A stretch of DNA of 64,000 nt from Actinomycetes bacterium (lineage in GTDB: Bacteria > Actinomycetota > Actinomycetes > Propionibacteriales > Propionibacteriaceae), in contig JAEWOI010000021.1 of the NCBI GenBank assembly GCA_023460935.1, positions 19,393 to 83,392 on the forward strand, written 5' to 3'. The first letter of the stretch is position 1. Each line of letters opens with the position of its first letter. A model generated the notes under the pieces. That model ran no database searches, had not been told where the DNA came from, and saw only the letters and a program-made list of their open reading frames with translations. The position numbers were made by a program, and so were the translations under genes. This document shows positions 51,420 to 60,336 of this stretch, piece by piece.

Positions 51420-52759
51420 CCGGTTTCCTCGATGCCGTCGCGGCGCACCCCCAATTCGAACTGCACGGGCTGGTGGTGCTCCGCGACGGCGAGACCGTGC
51501 TCGAGCGCTACTGGGAGCCCTACACCGGGAACGACCTCGCCCTGGTCTACTCGGCCAGCAAGACCTTCACCGCCGCCGCGGTCGGGCTCGCGATCGAAGA
51601 GGGCCACCTCAGCCTGAGCGACCGCATCGTCGACCTCCTCGACCCGGGCGGCCAGTCCCGAAGGGCCGACCCGGGCGCCGCGCAGATCACCGTCCACCAC
51701 CTGCTCTCGATGTCCACCGGGCACACCGAGGACACCCAGGCCGTCCTCGAGCAGCACCCGGCGGAGGACTGGGCGGACCTCCTGCTGGCCCTGGCACCCC
51801 AGGCGCGGGTGGGTTCGGTGCACACCTACAACAACGGAGCGTCCTGGGCCCTCGGTGAGGCGGTCCGCCGTCGCACGGGCCAGGACCTGCTGGAGTACCT
51901 GCAGCCCCGGCTGCTGGAGCCCCTCGGCATCGCAGCCACCTGGGACCGCGACCGGCTCGGCCGCTGCCTCGGCTGGACCGGCCTGCACGTCAACACGCGC
52001 GCGCTCGCAGCCATGGGTGAGCTCTACCGCTGCGACGGGCTCCGGGACGGCCGCCGGCTGCTGCCTGAGGGCTGGGTGGCCACCTCCACCAGCGCGCAGA
52101 TCCCGACCGCAGAGGACAGTCCCGAGTGGGACTACGGCTACGGCTACCAGCTGTGGCTCGGCCGGGAGGGCTACCGGCTCGACGGCGCCTTCGGCCAGTT
52201 CGCCTTCGTCCTGCCCGCGCGCGGCCTGGTGATCGCGGTCCAGTCAGCGCAGTCGTGCACCCAGCAGCTCATCGACCTGCTGTGGGAGCACCTCGACGCA
52301 GGCACGCTGCTGCAGGAGCCCGGGGAGCAGTCCCTCGCGCTGCCGGTGCCGGCCGACTCCGGTGCCGGCGGCCAGTGGGTGTCCAGCGGGCCGGTGCCGC
52401 ACGACCCGGCGCTGGCCGAGCCGGGCGAGGAGCAGGGTGAGCCGGCCGACCTCACCGGGCTGGTCGCGCGGCGCGAGGGTGGCCGGTTCCGCGTCCGGTG
52501 CACAGCTGAGGGCCACCCGCTGGAACTGGTGGCCGAGCCCGGCAGGTGGCACCGCCAGCAGCTCCAGCTCGGCGACACGAGCGTGCCGGTGGCGCTGGCA
52601 GCGGGCGTGGACGCCTCGGGCGCACTCCTGCTCCGCCTGGTGCTCACCGACACCCCGCACACCCTGCGCATCCGGTTGGCGGCGGACGGCACCGCAGGCC
52701 AGGCCTGGCGGGTCAAGCCGCTGCAGGGTCCACGGCTGCGCAGGATGCGCGCCGGCTGA
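51416..52759 (+). CDS. Beta-lactamase-family serine hydrolase, probable CTG start
   Basis: A protein of about 447 residues with the class C/DD-peptidase-like set: SxxK at S46-K49 (VYSASKTFTAAAV), YNN in HTYNNGASWALGEA and the third motif region near GAFGQFAFV. A C-terminal domain of about 140 residues follows. The frame has no ATG/GTG/TTG between the aldo/keto reductase stop and the domain start; CTG 51416 overlaps that stop as CTGA and has GAAGGGG 8 nt upstream. GTG 51473 is the fallback and would remove 19 N-terminal residues. Confidence 0.83.
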   Translation: MTGFLDAVAAHPQFELHGLVVLRDGETVLERYWEPYTGNDLALVYSASKTFTAAAVGLAIEEGHLSLSDRIVDLLDPGGQSRRADPGAAQITVHHLLSMSTGHTEDTQAVLEQHPAEDWADLLLALAPQARVGSVHTYNNGASWALGEAVRRRTGQDLLEYLQPRLLEPLGIAATWDRDRLGRCLGWTGLHVNTRALAAMGELYRCDGLRDGRRLLPEGWVATSTSAQIPTAEDSPEWDYGYGYQLWLGREGYRLDGAFGQFAFVLPARGLVIAVQSAQSCTQQLIDLLWEHLDAGTLLQEPGEQSLALPVPADSGAGGQWVSSGPVPHDPALAEPGEEQGEPADLTGLVARREGGRFRVRCTAEGHPLELVAEPGRWHRQQLQLGDTSVPVALAAGVDASGALLLRLVLTDTPHTLRIRLAADGTAGQAWRVKPLQGPRLRRMRAG

Positions 52760-52804
52760 CCGGCCTGGGCAGTGCTGACACCTGACCGGCAGGGGGCCGC
52801 GGCC

Positions 52805-52810
52805 TAGGTT
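52805..52810 (+). promoter_or_regulatory. -10 box of a leaderless transcript (PIG-L gene)
   Basis: TAGGTT ends 6 nt before ATG 52817. Confidence 0.5.
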
Positions 52811-52816
52811 TGGCCC

Positions 52817-53545
52817 ATGGAAGCTCCCGCACTCGAGTTGCTGCCCGACGCCGACTTCAGCCGCGTCCTGTGCGTGGTCGCGCACCCCGACGACGTCGAG
52901 TACGGCACCTCGGCCGCCGTGGCCGCCTGGACCGCACACGGCGTCCAGGTCACCTACCTGCTGCTCACCGCCGGCGAGGCCGGCATGCAGCGTCCGCCGG
53001 AGGAGACCGGGCCGCTCCGCGAGGCCGAGCAGCGCGAGGCGTGCCGGATCGTCGGCGTGGAGGACCTGCGGATCCTCGACCACCCCGACGGCATGCTGGT
53101 CTACTCCCTCGACCTGCGCCGGGACATCGCGAGGGTGATCCGGCAGGTGCGCCCGGACGCCGTCGTCACCGGCGACTGGGCGGTGGAACTCGGATGGGGC
53201 CTCAACCAGGCCGACCACCGGGCGGCCGGCTTGGCCTGCCTCGACGCCGTCCGCGACGCGGACAACACCTGGGTCTTCCCGGAGCTGGCGGCGACCGAGG
53301 GCCTGCAGAAGTGGGCCACGAGCTGGCTGCTGGTCGCCGGCAGCCGCGAACCAACCCACGGCGTGGATGTCTCCGGCGAGCCGCTGGAACGCGGCATCGC
53401 CTCGCTCGAGGCGCACCGGGACTACCTGGCCGACATCCCGGGCCATCCGGCGCCTCGGGACCTGATCGGTGGCATGACGGCCGCCGGCGGCGAGGCCCTC
53501 GGCGTCGCCAACGCTGTGCTCTTCCGCGCCCACCGGCTCCGCTGA
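52817..53545 (+). CDS. PIG-L family deacetylase (LmbE-like)
   Basis: A 242-residue zinc-dependent N-deacetylase with the metal motif AHPDD (H23, D25, D26) and a second ligand region NQADHRAAG. The family includes MshB (mycothiol synthesis) and Mca. It is shorter than MshB (about 300), so the substrate is left open. Leaderless start. Confidence 0.9.
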   Translation: MEAPALELLPDADFSRVLCVVAHPDDVEYGTSAAVAAWTAHGVQVTYLLLTAGEAGMQRPPEETGPLREAEQREACRIVGVEDLRILDHPDGMLVYSLDLRRDIARVIRQVRPDAVVTGDWAVELGWGLNQADHRAAGLACLDAVRDADNTWVFPELAATEGLQKWATSWLLVAGSREPTHGVDVSGEPLERGIASLEAHRDYLADIPGHPAPRDLIGGMTAAGGEALGVANAVLFRAHRLR

Positions 53546-53583
53546 CCGGTCGGGGACCCCCGGAACGCGCGACCGAGCCGGAC

Positions 53584-54309
53584 TCAGGCGTAGCGCTCGG
53601 CGAAGTTGCGCAGCACCAGGTGCTGGCTGCCGTTCACCTTGCTGGCGTAAGCCATCTCGATCAGGTCGTCCAGCTCGCTGGGGTCGAAGTAGCCCGCGTG
53701 CTGGTAGATCCGCATCCGGGCGGCCAGGTCGTCTGCGTCCAGTTCGGGGTGGAACTGGGTGACGTAGACGTTGGCGCCCACCCGGTACATCTGCACGGGG
53801 CAGTCGGTGCCGGTGGCCAGCATCACGACCTGCGGCGGCACCCCGTTGCAGGCCTCCTTGTGGCCGACGAAGGCGTGGAACCGTTCCGGGATGCCGGCGA
53901 GCAGCGGGTCGGCCAGGCCCTCAGCGGTCTGGGTGACCTCGATCGCGCCCACCGGCTCGCCGAAGTCGCGGTCGACCCGGCCGCCGAGGTGGGTGGTCAC
54001 GGCACCGACGCCGTAACACATGCCGAGGAACGGGAAGTCGGTGTCGACGATCAGGTCGAGCAGGGCCAGCAGGTCGGCCTCGACCCTGGTCTGCACCGGC
54101 GTCTTCTGGGCGTCGGAGATGTTGAAGGAGCTGCCGCCGAGGATCACTCCGGAGTAGTCGGCCAGGTCGAGCACCGGCAGCGGCTGGGACTCCACCCGCA
54201 GGTGCACCAGTTCGTCCGCGGCGAGCCCTGAGTGCCGCAGCACCGAGTGGTACTCGGCCTCGGCGGCCTGGTCGTGGTCGCGGGTCGCCAGCAGCAGGAA
54301 CGGCTTCAC
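53584..54309 (-). CDS. Class I glutamine amidotransferase (GuaA-like)
   Basis: A 241-residue glutaminase with nucleophile Cys in FLGMCYGVGAV and His/Glu in TQFHPELDADD. It resembles stand-alone GMP-synthase-type amidotransferase domains. GTG 54309 has a TAACCT hexamer 7 nt upstream. Only 10 bp separates it from the GCS2-type gene on the same strand, so they may form an operon acting on glutamate/gamma-glutamyl compounds, but that is inference. Confidence 0.87.
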   Translation of the reverse strand: MKPFLLLATRDHDQAAEAEYHSVLRHSGLAADELVHLRVESQPLPVLDLADYSGVILGGSSFNISDAQKTPVQTRVEADLLALLDLIVDTDFPFLGMCYGVGAVTTHLGGRVDRDFGEPVGAIEVTQTAEGLADPLLAGIPERFHAFVGHKEACNGVPPQVVMLATGTDCPVQMYRVGANVYVTQFHPELDADDLAARMRIYQHAGYFDPSELDDLIEMAYASKVNGSQHLVLRNFAERYA

Positions 54310-54319
54310 GCCGGAAAGG

Positions 54320-55459
54320 TTAGCCGGGATCGGATTCGCTGCCGAAGGGCGACTCCCGGCCGGTCTCGGCCAGCAGCAGCGCCAGCGCCTGCTGCGGGCC
54401 ACCCGCGGCCCGCTGCCGCTCGTAGCTGGCTCCCCGGTCGGCCAGGACGGCTGCGAAGCGCAGCTCGTCGGTGCAACCCAGGTCACGGGCGATCGGGCTG
54501 AGCCGGTCCAGCCACTGCAGCAACCCCTCCCGGAGCGGCACCTCCCGGCGGCCGCCGCTGGCCGGGGTGATCACGTCAGCGTCCAGGCCGTAGCGGGCGG
54601 CGCGCCACTTGTTCTCCCGCACCAGCCACGGTGGTAGTGACTCATAGCTCTGGTCCTGATCGTAGGTCCGCGAGATGTACTCAGCGAAGCACTGGGTGAG
54701 CGCCGCGATGCAGCTCAGCTCGGCCAGCGTCGGCACCGAGTCGCCCGTCCGGTTCTCCACCGTCCCGAACCGCGGCGACGGGCGCACGTCCCAGCGGATC
54801 TCGGCCGGCGCGCTGATCATGCCGCACGCCACCAGTTCGTCCGCGTACTCCTCGAACTGGCTCCAGCGCTCCATCGGGTAGGGCAGGCCGTTGGTCGGCA
54901 ACTGCTGGAACACCATCGTCCGCTGCGATGCGTAGCCGGTGTCCTCGCCCTCCCAGAACGGCGAGGCGCAGGAGACGGCCAGCAGGTAGGGGTAGAAGCG
55001 GGCCAGGCCGGTCGTGATCGGCAGCGCCTTGTCGCGGTGGTCGACGCCGACGTGGACGTGGGTGCCACAGATCGCCATCTGCCGGCCCCAGTAGCCGTTC
55101 CGCTCGGCCACCACGTCGTAGCGGGGGCCCTGGAACCGCAGCTGGGCAGCCGCCCGGCTGAACGGGTGCGTGCCGGAGCCGACCAGCGCGACGCCGAGCC
55201 CGGACGCGGCCGCGCGCGCAGCCTGCAGGTTCGCTGCGATGTCGGCCACGGCATCCCCGACGGTGCGGTGCACCCCGGACACCAGCTCGACCATGTTCTG
55301 CAGGTACTCCTTGCGGATGGGCCGGTCCTCGCCGCCGTCGCACGCCGCCAGCAGCGGCCCGGCCGCCGGCACCAGCTGCCCCGAGGCCGCGTCGACGATG
55401 GCGAGCTCCCACTCGATGCCCACGCTGGACTGCCTGGAGGGGGCGAAGTCGATGAGCAT
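54320..55459 (-). CDS. Glutamate-cysteine ligase family 2 protein (carboxylate-amine ligase, YbdK-like)
   Basis: A 379-residue GCS2-family ATP-dependent ligase, with SVGIEWELAIVDAASGQL at the start, GTHVHVGVDHRDKALPI and WDVRPSPRFGTVENR. Actual activity in this family ranges from weak gamma-glutamylcysteine synthesis to EgtA-like or other amide ligation. GAGGAG lies 6 nt before ATG 55459. It sits upstream of the GATase. Confidence 0.9.
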   Translation of the reverse strand: MLIDFAPSRQSSVGIEWELAIVDAASGQLVPAAGPLLAACDGGEDRPIRKEYLQNMVELVSGVHRTVGDAVADIAANLQAARAAASGLGVALVGSGTHPFSRAAAQLRFQGPRYDVVAERNGYWGRQMAICGTHVHVGVDHRDKALPITTGLARFYPYLLAVSCASPFWEGEDTGYASQRTMVFQQLPTNGLPYPMERWSQFEEYADELVACGMISAPAEIRWDVRPSPRFGTVENRTGDSVPTLAELSCIAALTQCFAEYISRTYDQDQSYESLPPWLVRENKWRAARYGLDADVITPASGGRREVPLREGLLQWLDRLSPIARDLGCTDELRFAAVLADRGASYERQRAAGGPQQALALLLAETGRESPFGSESDPG

Positions 55460-55553
55460 GGCCGGCTCCTCACGGCGGGTGCGCCCGAGTCTAGGCGGTC
55501 GCAATGTTGCGGGGCAGACAGCGCGCGCCAACCCGGCGTAACGTTTGCCGGCT

Positions 55554-57413
55554 ATGCATGACTTCCCGCCCCAGGTTGACGCCTACACCGTGGCGGAGAC
55601 CGCCCGTCCCGACACCCGCAGCCCGGCCAGGTTCCTGTTCTGGCTGCTGCGGGCGCAGGCGGACGTGGTGGTGGCCATGGCTGTCGCCGGGCTGTTCTGG
55701 TTCCTGCCCGGGGCGCTCAGCCCGCTGCTGCTCGGCAAGGCCATCGACGTCGGGATCCTGCGCGGCGACGCCGTGGCCACGCTCGGCTGGGCCGGGCTGC
55801 TGGCGCTGGTGATCTGCGTGGGCGCAGCGGCAGGGATCACCCAGCACACGCTGGCCGTCCGCGGCTGGCTGATCGCGCTCTACGGCACCCAGAAGCTGGT
55901 CACGCGCAAGGCCGTCCAGCTGGGCCACGTGCTCTCCCGGCGGCTGCCCACCGGTGAGGTGCTGAGCATCTCGTCCTCCGACTCCAACACCTTCGGCCAG
56001 ACCATCGAGGTGGTGTCGCGCGGCATGGGGTCGCTGGCTGCGTTCGGGCTGGTGTGCGGCCTGATGTTCAGCACGTCCCCTCCGCTGGGATGGGTGGTGC
56101 TGGTCGCTGCGCCGCTGCTGGTCGGGGCGGCCTCGCCGGTGCTGCGGCCGCTGAACCACGCCCAGACCGCCGAGCGCACCCAGACCGGAGAGCTGACGTC
56201 GCTGGCCACAGACATCGTCTCGGGCCTGCGGATCCTGCGGGGCATCGGCGGCGAGCAGACCTTCGGGCGCAACTACGCCGTCCAGTCGCAGAAGGTGCGC
56301 CGGCTCGGCGTCGCCACCGGCACCTGGCAGGCGGTCACCGAGACGATCAGCGTGCTGCTGTCGGGACTGCTGCTGGTCACCCTGGTCTGGCTGGGCTCGC
56401 ACGAGATGCTGGCCGGCCGCCTCACCGTGGGCCAGCTGATCAGCTTCGTCGGCTACGCGGTGTTCATGGTCTGGCCCCTGCAGACGTTCTTCGAGTTCGC
56501 CCAGAAGTGGGTGCAGGCGCTGGTTTCGGCTCGCAAGACGATCGCCCTGCTGCACCCGGAGCCGCCGTTCGCTGAGGGTCCCGAGCCGCTGGCGGCCCGG
56601 CCCCGGCTGGTCGACGCGGCCACCGGGGTCACGGTGGAGCCCGGCCGGTTCCTCGCCGTGGTGAGCGCAGTGCCGGAGGAGACGGCTGCCCTGGCCGACC
56701 GGCTCGGCCGGTACCTGCCAACGGAGCACGTCCAGCAGCAGGTCGCGGAGGAGGACGAGTCGGAACTCACCGGACGAGCCGCGCGCCGTCGTCGCGCGGC
56801 GAAGGAGGCCAGACGGTCCGCCGCTGCCGACGCGGACGCCGCGCTGGCCGGCGGGGAGTGGGGTGTGACGGCCGACGGCGTCGACTACCGGCACCTGCGC
56901 CTGGCTGACCTGCGCAGCACCGTCGTGGTCAGCGACACGGCCAGCCAGCTGTTCGCCGGGACGCTGCAGGAGGCTGTCGACCCGTGGGGCACCCACACCC
57001 GCGAGCAGGCCGAGGTGGTGCTGCACGTGGCCGCGGCCGAGGACGTCCACGCCGGCCTGCCCGGTGGCTGGCAGGGACGGGTCGACGAGCTCGGCCGGGG
57101 CCTCTCCGGAGGGCAGCGGCAGCGCGTCGTGCTGGCGCGGGCGCTGCTGCTCGACCCCGAGGTGCTGGTGCTGGTGGAGCCGACCTCTGCCGTGGACGCC
57201 CACACCGAGGCCCGGATCGCCGAGCGCCTGCCCGGCCACCGGAGGGGCCGCACGACCGTGGTGATGACTGCCTCGCCGCTGCTGCTCCACCACGCCGACG
57301 AGGTCTCCCTGCTGGTGGCCGGCCGGGAGGTCACCCGCGGCCACCACACCGAGCTGCTCGCCGACCCGCGCTACCGCGCGGTCGTCGGCCGCGGCATGGA
57401 GGAGGACGAATGA
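55554..57413 (+). CDS. ABC exporter half-transporter with a degenerate ATP-binding domain
   Basis: A 619-residue type IV ABC half-exporter: six-helix membrane domain (about 25-310) and nucleotide-binding domain (about 330-619). Walker A is missing (the position reads VVSAVPEETAAL), a Lys/Arg/Ala-rich insert follows (about 400-440), and Walker B has Val541 in place of Asp (LVLVEPTSAVD). The signature LSGGQRQRVVLARAL (517-531) is intact. It therefore cannot bind ATP alone, but it can complete the ATP site of its partner, whose gene starts in its stop codon (ATGA). Confidence 0.92.
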   Translation: MHDFPPQVDAYTVAETARPDTRSPARFLFWLLRAQADVVVAMAVAGLFWFLPGALSPLLLGKAIDVGILRGDAVATLGWAGLLALVICVGAAAGITQHTLAVRGWLIALYGTQKLVTRKAVQLGHVLSRRLPTGEVLSISSSDSNTFGQTIEVVSRGMGSLAAFGLVCGLMFSTSPPLGWVVLVAAPLLVGAASPVLRPLNHAQTAERTQTGELTSLATDIVSGLRILRGIGGEQTFGRNYAVQSQKVRRLGVATGTWQAVTETISVLLSGLLLVTLVWLGSHEMLAGRLTVGQLISFVGYAVFMVWPLQTFFEFAQKWVQALVSARKTIALLHPEPPFAEGPEPLAARPRLVDAATGVTVEPGRFLAVVSAVPEETAALADRLGRYLPTEHVQQQVAEEDESELTGRAARRRRAAKEARRSAAADADAALAGGEWGVTADGVDYRHLRLADLRSTVVVSDTASQLFAGTLQEAVDPWGTHTREQAEVVLHVAAAEDVHAGLPGGWQGRVDELGRGLSGGQRQRVVLARALLLDPEVLVLVEPTSAVDAHTEARIAERLPGHRRGRTTVVMTASPLLLHHADEVSLLVAGREVTRGHHTELLADPRYRAVVGRGMEEDE

Positions 57414-59419
57414 GCTCGCGCGCCACCGAGTCGGACGTGACTTCGCAGGCGGCGGCTGAGGAGCGCCGTGAGCTGGCGGGCGACGCCTCCCGAAGGGCAG
57501 CGGCCCAGCCGGCCGACTGGTCCGGGCGCCCCGGCGAAGAGCCGGTGCCGGCCGAGCTGCTGGTCACCCCCGGCCTGCCCTGGTCGGCCCGCCTGGCGGG
57601 ACTGCGTCGCCGCCACCGGCTCCGGGCCGAGCGCGCACGGGCGTTCTACGCCGCGTCCCGCGACCCCGAAAGCGGCCTGCCGGTGGCTGGCAACGCCGCG
57701 GCGTGGCAGTTCGTGAAGCGACTCCTCGCCACCCGCAAGGGCATGCTCGGCCTCGCCATCGGCACCAACCTCGCCGCTGCCATGGCGGGGCTGGTGGTGC
57801 CGAGGATGCTCGGCGAACTGGTCGACCTGGTCAGCGGCGGGGGTGTCTCCGCCGCCAGTGTCGACCCGGTGATCGGCGGCGTGGTCGTGGTCGTGGTGGT
57901 CCAGGCCGCCCTGGTGTTCGCCGCGCGCCGCGCGTCCGCCGTGCTGGGCTACGACCTGCTGGCCGCAGCGCGGGAGGAGATCGTCGACACGGTGCTGAGG
58001 CTCCCGCTGGGCCGGGTGGAGCAGGCCTCCAGCGGTGACCTGCTGACCAGGATCACCTCGGACGTGTCGAAGATGAGCCAGTCGGTTCGCTGGGCGTTCC
58101 CGCAACTGGTGATGTCAGTGGTGCTGGTCGGGTCCACCCTGGTGGCCCTGGTGCTGAACTCGCCCTTCCTTGCGTTGTCGGTGGTGGGTTCGCTGGTGGT
58201 GCTGTGGTTCGCCACGCGGCAGTACCTGAAGCACGCCGGCGCCGGCTACATCACCGAGTCTGGGACGTACTCGCGGATCAACTCCACGACCACCGAGACG
58301 GTCGAGGGTGCGCGGACGGTGGAGGCGCTCGGCCTCGGCGCCCGGCGGATCGCCATCGGCGACGCCGACATCGACCAGTCGAACCAGGCCGAGCGGTACA
58401 CGATGACGCTGCGGAACCTGTTCTTCATCTTCCTCGACATCTCCTACCAGTTCCCGCTGGTCGGGGTGGTGTTGCTGGGCACCTGGGGCTACTCCCAGGG
58501 CTGGGTGACGCTGGGCCAGATCACCACGGCCGCGATCTACGTGCAGAGCCTGGTGGAGCCGATGGACCGCCTGATCCAGGTGTTCGACACCCTCCAGGTG
58601 GGGCTGGCGGCCACCACCCGGCTGCTCGGGGTGGCGGAGGTGCCCGAGGACCGGACAGCCGGCGGTGACGTCCCGGACGGCACAGAGGTGGTCGGCAGTG
58701 ACCTCCGCTTCGCCTACCGGCCGGGCACCGACGTGCTGCACGGGATCGACCTCGACCTGCGTCCGGGCGAGCGGCTGGCCATCGTGGGTCCGTCCGGCTC
58801 CGGCAAGTCGACTCTGGGCAGGCTGCTGGCCGGCATCAACGGTCCCCGCACCGGTGAGGTGGACATCGGCGGCGTGGACGTGATGACCCTGCCGCTGGAC
58901 CTGCTGCGCACGGAGGTGGCGCTGGTCACCCAGGAGCACCACGTGTTCGTGGGCACGGTGCGGGACAACATCGTGCTGGCGAGGGACCGGCAGCTCGAAG
59001 CCCACGAGGTGGATGCCGCGGTGCTCGACGCGCTGCGTGCCGTCGACGCGCTCGACTGGGTGGAGCGGCTGCCGCAGGGACTGGACACCGTGCTCGGCCA
59101 CGGCCGGGTGCACCTGACCCCGGCACAGGCCCAGCAGGTTGCCCTTGCCCGGCTGCTGGTGGCCGACCCCCACACCCTGGTGCTGGACGAGGCGACCTCG
59201 CTGATCGACCCGAGGACGGCGCGGCACCTGGAGGGCTCGATGGCTGCACTGCTCGCCGACCGGACGGTGATCGCCATCGCCCACCGGCTGCACACCGCCC
59301 ACGACGCCGACCGGATCGCCGTCGTGATCGACGGCCGCATCGCCGAGCTCGGCTCCCACGCCGAGCTGATCGCGAAGGACGGCGAGTACGCCCGCCTCTG
59401 GCGGACCTGGCGCAGCTGA
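57410..59419 (+). CDS. ABC exporter half-transporter with intact Walker motifs and degenerate signature
   Basis: The 669-residue partner of the previous gene: N-terminal extension of about 100 residues, six-helix membrane domain (about 105-400) and a nucleotide-binding domain (about 425-669) with Walker A GPSGSGKST (K466), Walker B D593-E594 (LVLDEATSLID) and H-loop IAHRLH. The signature is LTPAQ (569-573) instead of LSGGQ. With the preceding subunit it forms a heterodimer having one functional and one dead ATP site. Substrate unknown; peptide, drug or lipid are possible. Confidence 0.93.
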   Translation: MSSRATESDVTSQAAAEERRELAGDASRRAAAQPADWSGRPGEEPVPAELLVTPGLPWSARLAGLRRRHRLRAERARAFYAASRDPESGLPVAGNAAAWQFVKRLLATRKGMLGLAIGTNLAAAMAGLVVPRMLGELVDLVSGGGVSAASVDPVIGGVVVVVVVQAALVFAARRASAVLGYDLLAAAREEIVDTVLRLPLGRVEQASSGDLLTRITSDVSKMSQSVRWAFPQLVMSVVLVGSTLVALVLNSPFLALSVVGSLVVLWFATRQYLKHAGAGYITESGTYSRINSTTTETVEGARTVEALGLGARRIAIGDADIDQSNQAERYTMTLRNLFFIFLDISYQFPLVGVVLLGTWGYSQGWVTLGQITTAAIYVQSLVEPMDRLIQVFDTLQVGLAATTRLLGVAEVPEDRTAGGDVPDGTEVVGSDLRFAYRPGTDVLHGIDLDLRPGERLAIVGPSGSGKSTLGRLLAGINGPRTGEVDIGGVDVMTLPLDLLRTEVALVTQEHHVFVGTVRDNIVLARDRQLEAHEVDAAVLDALRAVDALDWVERLPQGLDTVLGHGRVHLTPAQAQQVALARLLVADPHTLVLDEATSLIDPRTARHLEGSMAALLADRTVIAIAHRLHTAHDADRIAVVIDGRIAELGSHAELIAKDGEYARLWRTWRS

Positions 59420-59451
59420 GAGTTGTCGCCGGTCGAGCCGCTTGTCCCGCC

Positions 59452-59614
59452 GGTCGAGCTTGTCGAGACCCGGGCCGTCGGTCGAGCTTGTCGAGACCCG
59501 GGTCGTCGGTCGAGCTTGCCGAGACCCGGGTCGTCGGTCGAGCTTGTCGTGACCCGGGTCGTCGGTCGAGCTTGTCGAGACCCCGGTTGTCCACCCGTCG
59601 AGCTTTGTCGAGAC
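59452..59614 (+). repeat. Tandem array of a 19-bp motif (left array, period 28)
   Basis: GGTCGAGCTTGTCGAGACC occurs at 59452, 59480, 59508, 59536 and 59564, exactly 28 bp apart, separated by the 9-mer CGGGTCGTC or a variant; units 3 and 4 each have one substitution. A sixth degenerate copy ends at about 59614, and a partial one lies at 59431. It sits between the ABC exporter and the GIY-YIG gene. Confidence 0.92.
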
Positions 59615-59625
59615 CAGCCTTTTGG

Positions 59626-59937
59626 TCAGACCTCTCGCCCCGGGCTCCGGGACAGCCCCGGCAGGTCCTGCCACCGGCCTTCGATCACGGCGAGCCGCTT
59701 GGCATGGCTCCAGCCCTGGAGTTTCTTCTCCATCGCGTAGGCATCACCGATGTTGTTGAACTCGTCGGCCCAGACGAGCCGTACCGGCAGTCGGCGACTG
59801 GTGTAGGCCGCCCCGCGTCCCGCCTGGTGCTGCTCCATGCGCAGATTCAGGTTCCGCGTGCTCCCGACGTAGAAGGTGCCGTCACGGCATTCCAGGATGT
59901 ACACCCAAGCCACAACTCCATCTTCGGCAGCCGCCAC
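59626..59937 (-). CDS. Small GIY-YIG nuclease (UPF0213/YhbQ-like)
   Basis: A 103-residue single-domain GIY-YIG protein. The two signature strands are VYILECRDGTFYVGST (about 11-26), followed by the catalytic Arg/His region LNLRMEQHQAGRGAAYTSRR and the metal-binding Glu in DAYAMEKKLQGWSH. Stand-alone GIY-YIG proteins have no settled function in bacteria. GTG 59937 is used; GTG 59913 is the alternative. The gene lies between two arrays of the same 19-bp motif in opposite orientation, which resembles a transposase/nuclease with its cognate repeats. Confidence 0.88.
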   Translation of the reverse strand: MAAAEDGVVAWVYILECRDGTFYVGSTRNLNLRMEQHQAGRGAAYTSRRLPVRLVWADEFNNIGDAYAMEKKLQGWSHAKRLAVIEGRWQDLPGLSRSPGREV

Positions 59938-59995
59938 CCAGCGTGGTCAGGAGAGCGGGCGGATGTGGACGGCCGCAGTAGATGTCCACAGGCTG

Positions 59996-60313
59996 GGTCT
60001 CGACAAGCTCGACCGGCGGTGGTCTCGACAAGCTCGACCGGCGGTGGTCTCGACAAGCTCGACCGGCGGCGGTCTCGACAAGCTCGACCGGCGGTGGTCT
60101 CGACAAGCTCGACCGGCGGCGGTCTCGACAAGCTCTACCGGCGGCGGTCTCGACAAGCTCGACCGGCGGCGGTCTCGACAAGCTCGACCGGCGGCAGTCT
60201 CGACAAGCTCGACCGGCTGCGGTCTCGACAAGCTCGACCGGTGGGGTCGCGACAGGCTCGACCGGCGGTGGTCTCGACAAGCTCGACCAGCGATGGTCTC
60301 GACAGGCTCGACT
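59996..60313 (-). repeat. Tandem array of the same 19-bp motif (right array, period 25)
   Basis: Thirteen copies of GGTCTCGACAAGCTCGACC (reverse complement of the left-array motif) begin at 59996, 60021, 60046, 60071, 60096, 60121, 60146, 60171, 60196, 60221, 60245, 60270 and 60295. Spacers are GGCGGT or GGCGGC and close variants. Outer copies toward 60313 carry more substitutions. Open frames read through it are artefacts. Confidence 0.93.
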
Positions 60314-60336
60314 GGCGTGGCGGCCACCAGCGAGCG

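Noticed and set aside
59996..60313. CRISPR-like array
   Set aside because: The intervening sequences are 6 nt and nearly identical (GGCGGT/GGCGGC), so there are no unique spacers, and no cas gene is nearby.
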